DNA from: Gemmataceae bacterium
GTDB lineage: Bacteria; Planctomycetota; Planctomycetia; Gemmatales; Gemmataceae
Length of the DNA stretch: 7,349 nt
Assembly: GCA_947474875.1 (NCBI GenBank)
Contig: CANJKY010000168.1
Span: forward strand, 1 to 7,349
Direction of reading: 5' to 3'
The stretch's first letter is position 1; every line of letters starts with the position of its first letter. Below the pieces are notes generated by a model, which saw nothing but the letters and a program-made list of their open reading frames with translations, was not told the origin of the DNA and made no database searches. Positions 6,368 to 7,349 of the stretch are shown here, in pieces. The translations under genes were made by a program, and so were the position numbers.

Positions 6368-6790
6368 TCACTTCACGATGGCGTTGACGATGACGAACAC
6401 GATCGGCCCGACGATCCAGGCGAGCGTGCATATGACGCCGAGGACGATGCCGGCGATGGCGTGCCCTTTGCCCCGCGCTTCCGGATGTTTCTTCGCGTAG
6501 GACAGGCCGAGGAACCCGAAAATCAGAGCCAGGATGGCGAGGATGCCGCCGAAGCACGGGATGAGGGCGAACACCCCGCAGTAGTACGCGGCCAGCGCCT
6601 TCCCGTTCTTGTACGGGATCAGCCCGCCGGTTGCGTCCGTCCGCGCCCGCCGGGCCTCGTACTCGTCCTCGTCGTCGTCCCGGTAACGGCGCCGCCGCGG
6701 GCGGTCGTCGTCCCGGTCGTCACGGTCGTCGTCATCCCGCCGGCGGGCCCGCGGCGGCGGGCGGTCGTTGGGTTCGTCTTCGCGGGGCAT
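6368..6790 (-). CDS. DUF4190-like small membrane protein with Asp/Arg-rich N-terminus
   Basis: A 140-residue protein, ATG 6790-6788 to TGA 6370-6368. A likely Shine-Dalgarno GAGG (6799-6796) lies 5 nt before the ATG. Residues 1-52 are an extreme Asp/Arg low-complexity tract (RRRDDDDRDDRDDDRPRRRR and similar), likely disordered and cytoplasmic. Residues about 60-98 and 110-138 are hydrophobic membrane segments, joined by a loop (YAKKHPEARGKGHA). The sequence GKGHAIAGIVLGVI matches the typical second segment of DUF4190 proteins. No catalytic residues are evident, and the role in the membrane is unknown. It follows the DUF1501 gene by 20 bp and precedes its paralogue by 5 bp. A much longer upstream extension of the frame (to 7327) runs antiparallel to no signal and overlaps the DUF1501 gene in another frame, so it is rejected. 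Confidence 0.87.
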   Translation of the reverse strand: MPREDEPNDRPPPRARRRDDDDRDDRDDDRPRRRRYRDDDEDEYEARRARTDATGGLIPYKNGKALAAYYCGVFALIPCFGGILAILALIFGFLGLSYAKKHPEARGKGHAIAGIVLGVICTLAWIVGPIVFVIVNAIVK

Positions 6791-6810
6791 AATGGCCTCG
6801 TGTGGTGATG

Positions 6811-7349
6811 TCAGAACAGCTCCTCGATCGCCTGCACCCCGTAGTCGGTGATGGGGATCGGCCGGCCCTGCGGGCCGGGCAGTTCCCTGTGGTAGTCCAG
6901 GCCCAGCCCGCGGTACACGGTGGCGGCGAACTCGCCGGTGGTGAGCGGGCGGGTCTTCGGCGCGTAGGCGTGTTCGTCCGACTCGCCGACCACCGTGCCG
7001 CCCTTGAGCGGCCCGCCGCCCATGAGCAGGCTCCACACCCCGGGGTGGTGGTCCCGCCCGCCGGCCGGGTTGATCTTCGGCGTCCGCCCGAACTCGCCGG
7101 TGGCCACCACCATCGTCGTTTTCAGCAGCCCCCGCTGGCTCAGGTCGTCGAACAGGGTGCTCATGGCCTGGTCGAAGTTCGGGGCCACCTGTTTCGCCAT
7201 CTCGCCGATGTCGGTGAACGGCCGCGACCCGTGGATGTCCCAGGTGATCTCGTCGAACACCGTCTCGAACATGTTGACGGTCACGAACCGCACCCCGGCC
7301 TCGATCAGCCGCCGGGCCATCAGGCACGACTGCCCGAACCGCGTCTTGC
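6811..7349 (-). CDS. DUF1501 protein (C-terminal part, cut by window edge)
   Basis: The frame enters at the right edge as KTRFGQSCLMARRLIEAGVR and ends with TGA at 6813-6811, giving 178 complete residues. The gene begins beyond the window: the ATG at 7320 is an internal methionine, since family-typical residues (FGQSCL) precede it. DUF1501 proteins are usually some 400-500 residues and exported, often by the Tat route, so well under half is visible. Clear family signatures are VRFVTVN, WDIHG (about residues 36-40 of the visible part), GEFGRTPKINPAGGRDHHPG (about 84-103), and the C-terminal PLTTGEFAATVYRGLGLD and GRPIP...ELF. The family belongs to the alkaline phosphatase/sulfatase-like superfamily. 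The WDxHG and GRDHH histidines and aspartates sit where metal ligands are expected, but no substrate is established. DUF1501 genes often neighbour DUF1549/DUF1553 genes, as here, though two small membrane genes lie between. Confidence 0.95.
   Translation of the reverse strand, partial: KTRFGQSCLMARRLIEAGVRFVTVNMFETVFDEITWDIHGSRPFTDIGEMAKQVAPNFDQAMSTLFDDLSQRGLLKTTMVVATGEFGRTPKINPAGGRDHHPGVWSLLMGGGPLKGGTVVGESDEHAYAPKTRPLTTGEFAATVYRGLGLDYHRELPGPQGRPIPITDYGVQAIEELF

Noticed and set aside
1..7349. CRISPR array, tRNA or rRNA gene, insertion sequence or transposase
   Set aside because: No spaced direct repeats, tRNA cloverleaf, rRNA-like stretch or transposase motif was seen. Coding genes occupy nearly the whole window.

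Overview
This is a high-GC window (roughly two-thirds G+C by eye). All six supportable genes lie on the minus strand, so transcription runs from the right end of the window to the left. The protein families point strongly to a planctomycete, most likely in or near the Gemmataceae: a DUF1501 protein, a planctomycete-cytochrome protein of the PSCyt1/DUF1549/DUF1553 type with bacterial Ig-like domains, a secreted WD40/PPC-repeat protein, and small DUF4190-like membrane proteins. Shine-Dalgarno sequences are weak or absent for several genes. Taxonomy is inferred from these families, not from a marker gene.

Layout in transcription order: (1) 7349-6811, C-terminal part of a DUF1501 protein, cut by the window edge. 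(2) 6790-6368 and (3) 6362-6015, two small paralogous DUF4190-like membrane proteins with charged N-termini, separated by only 5 bp. (4) 6006-3541, an exported 821-residue protein with Ig-like (BIG2) domains, one CX4CH and one CXXCH motif, and DUF1549 plus DUF1553 domains. (5) A 101-bp gap that is mostly a perfect 31-bp inverted repeat with a 13-nt loop (3456-3530). (6) 3439-338, an exported 1033-residue protein with a WD40 propeller followed by PPC and Ig-like domains. (7) A 147-bp gap (337-191). (8) 190-1, the N-terminal 63 residues of a small exported protein of unknown function, cut by the left window edge.

Genes 1-4 are spaced by 20, 5 and 8 bp. The stop codon of gene 3 lies inside the likely ribosome-binding site of gene 4, so genes 1-4 look like one translationally coupled operon. 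Genes 5 and 6 in the same direction may be co-transcribed or may have their own signals. DUF1501 and DUF1549/DUF1553 proteins commonly occur as neighbours in planctomycetes, and their biochemical role is not established. The cytochrome-like motifs, Sec signals and beta-rich adhesion-type domains fit a cell-surface or periplasmic complex, which is inference. The less usual points are the pair of DUF4190-like genes between the DUF1501 and DUF1549 genes, the long perfect palindrome in the operon, and a short in-frame segment inside the WD40/PPC gene that resembles a dispersed planctomycete repeat.
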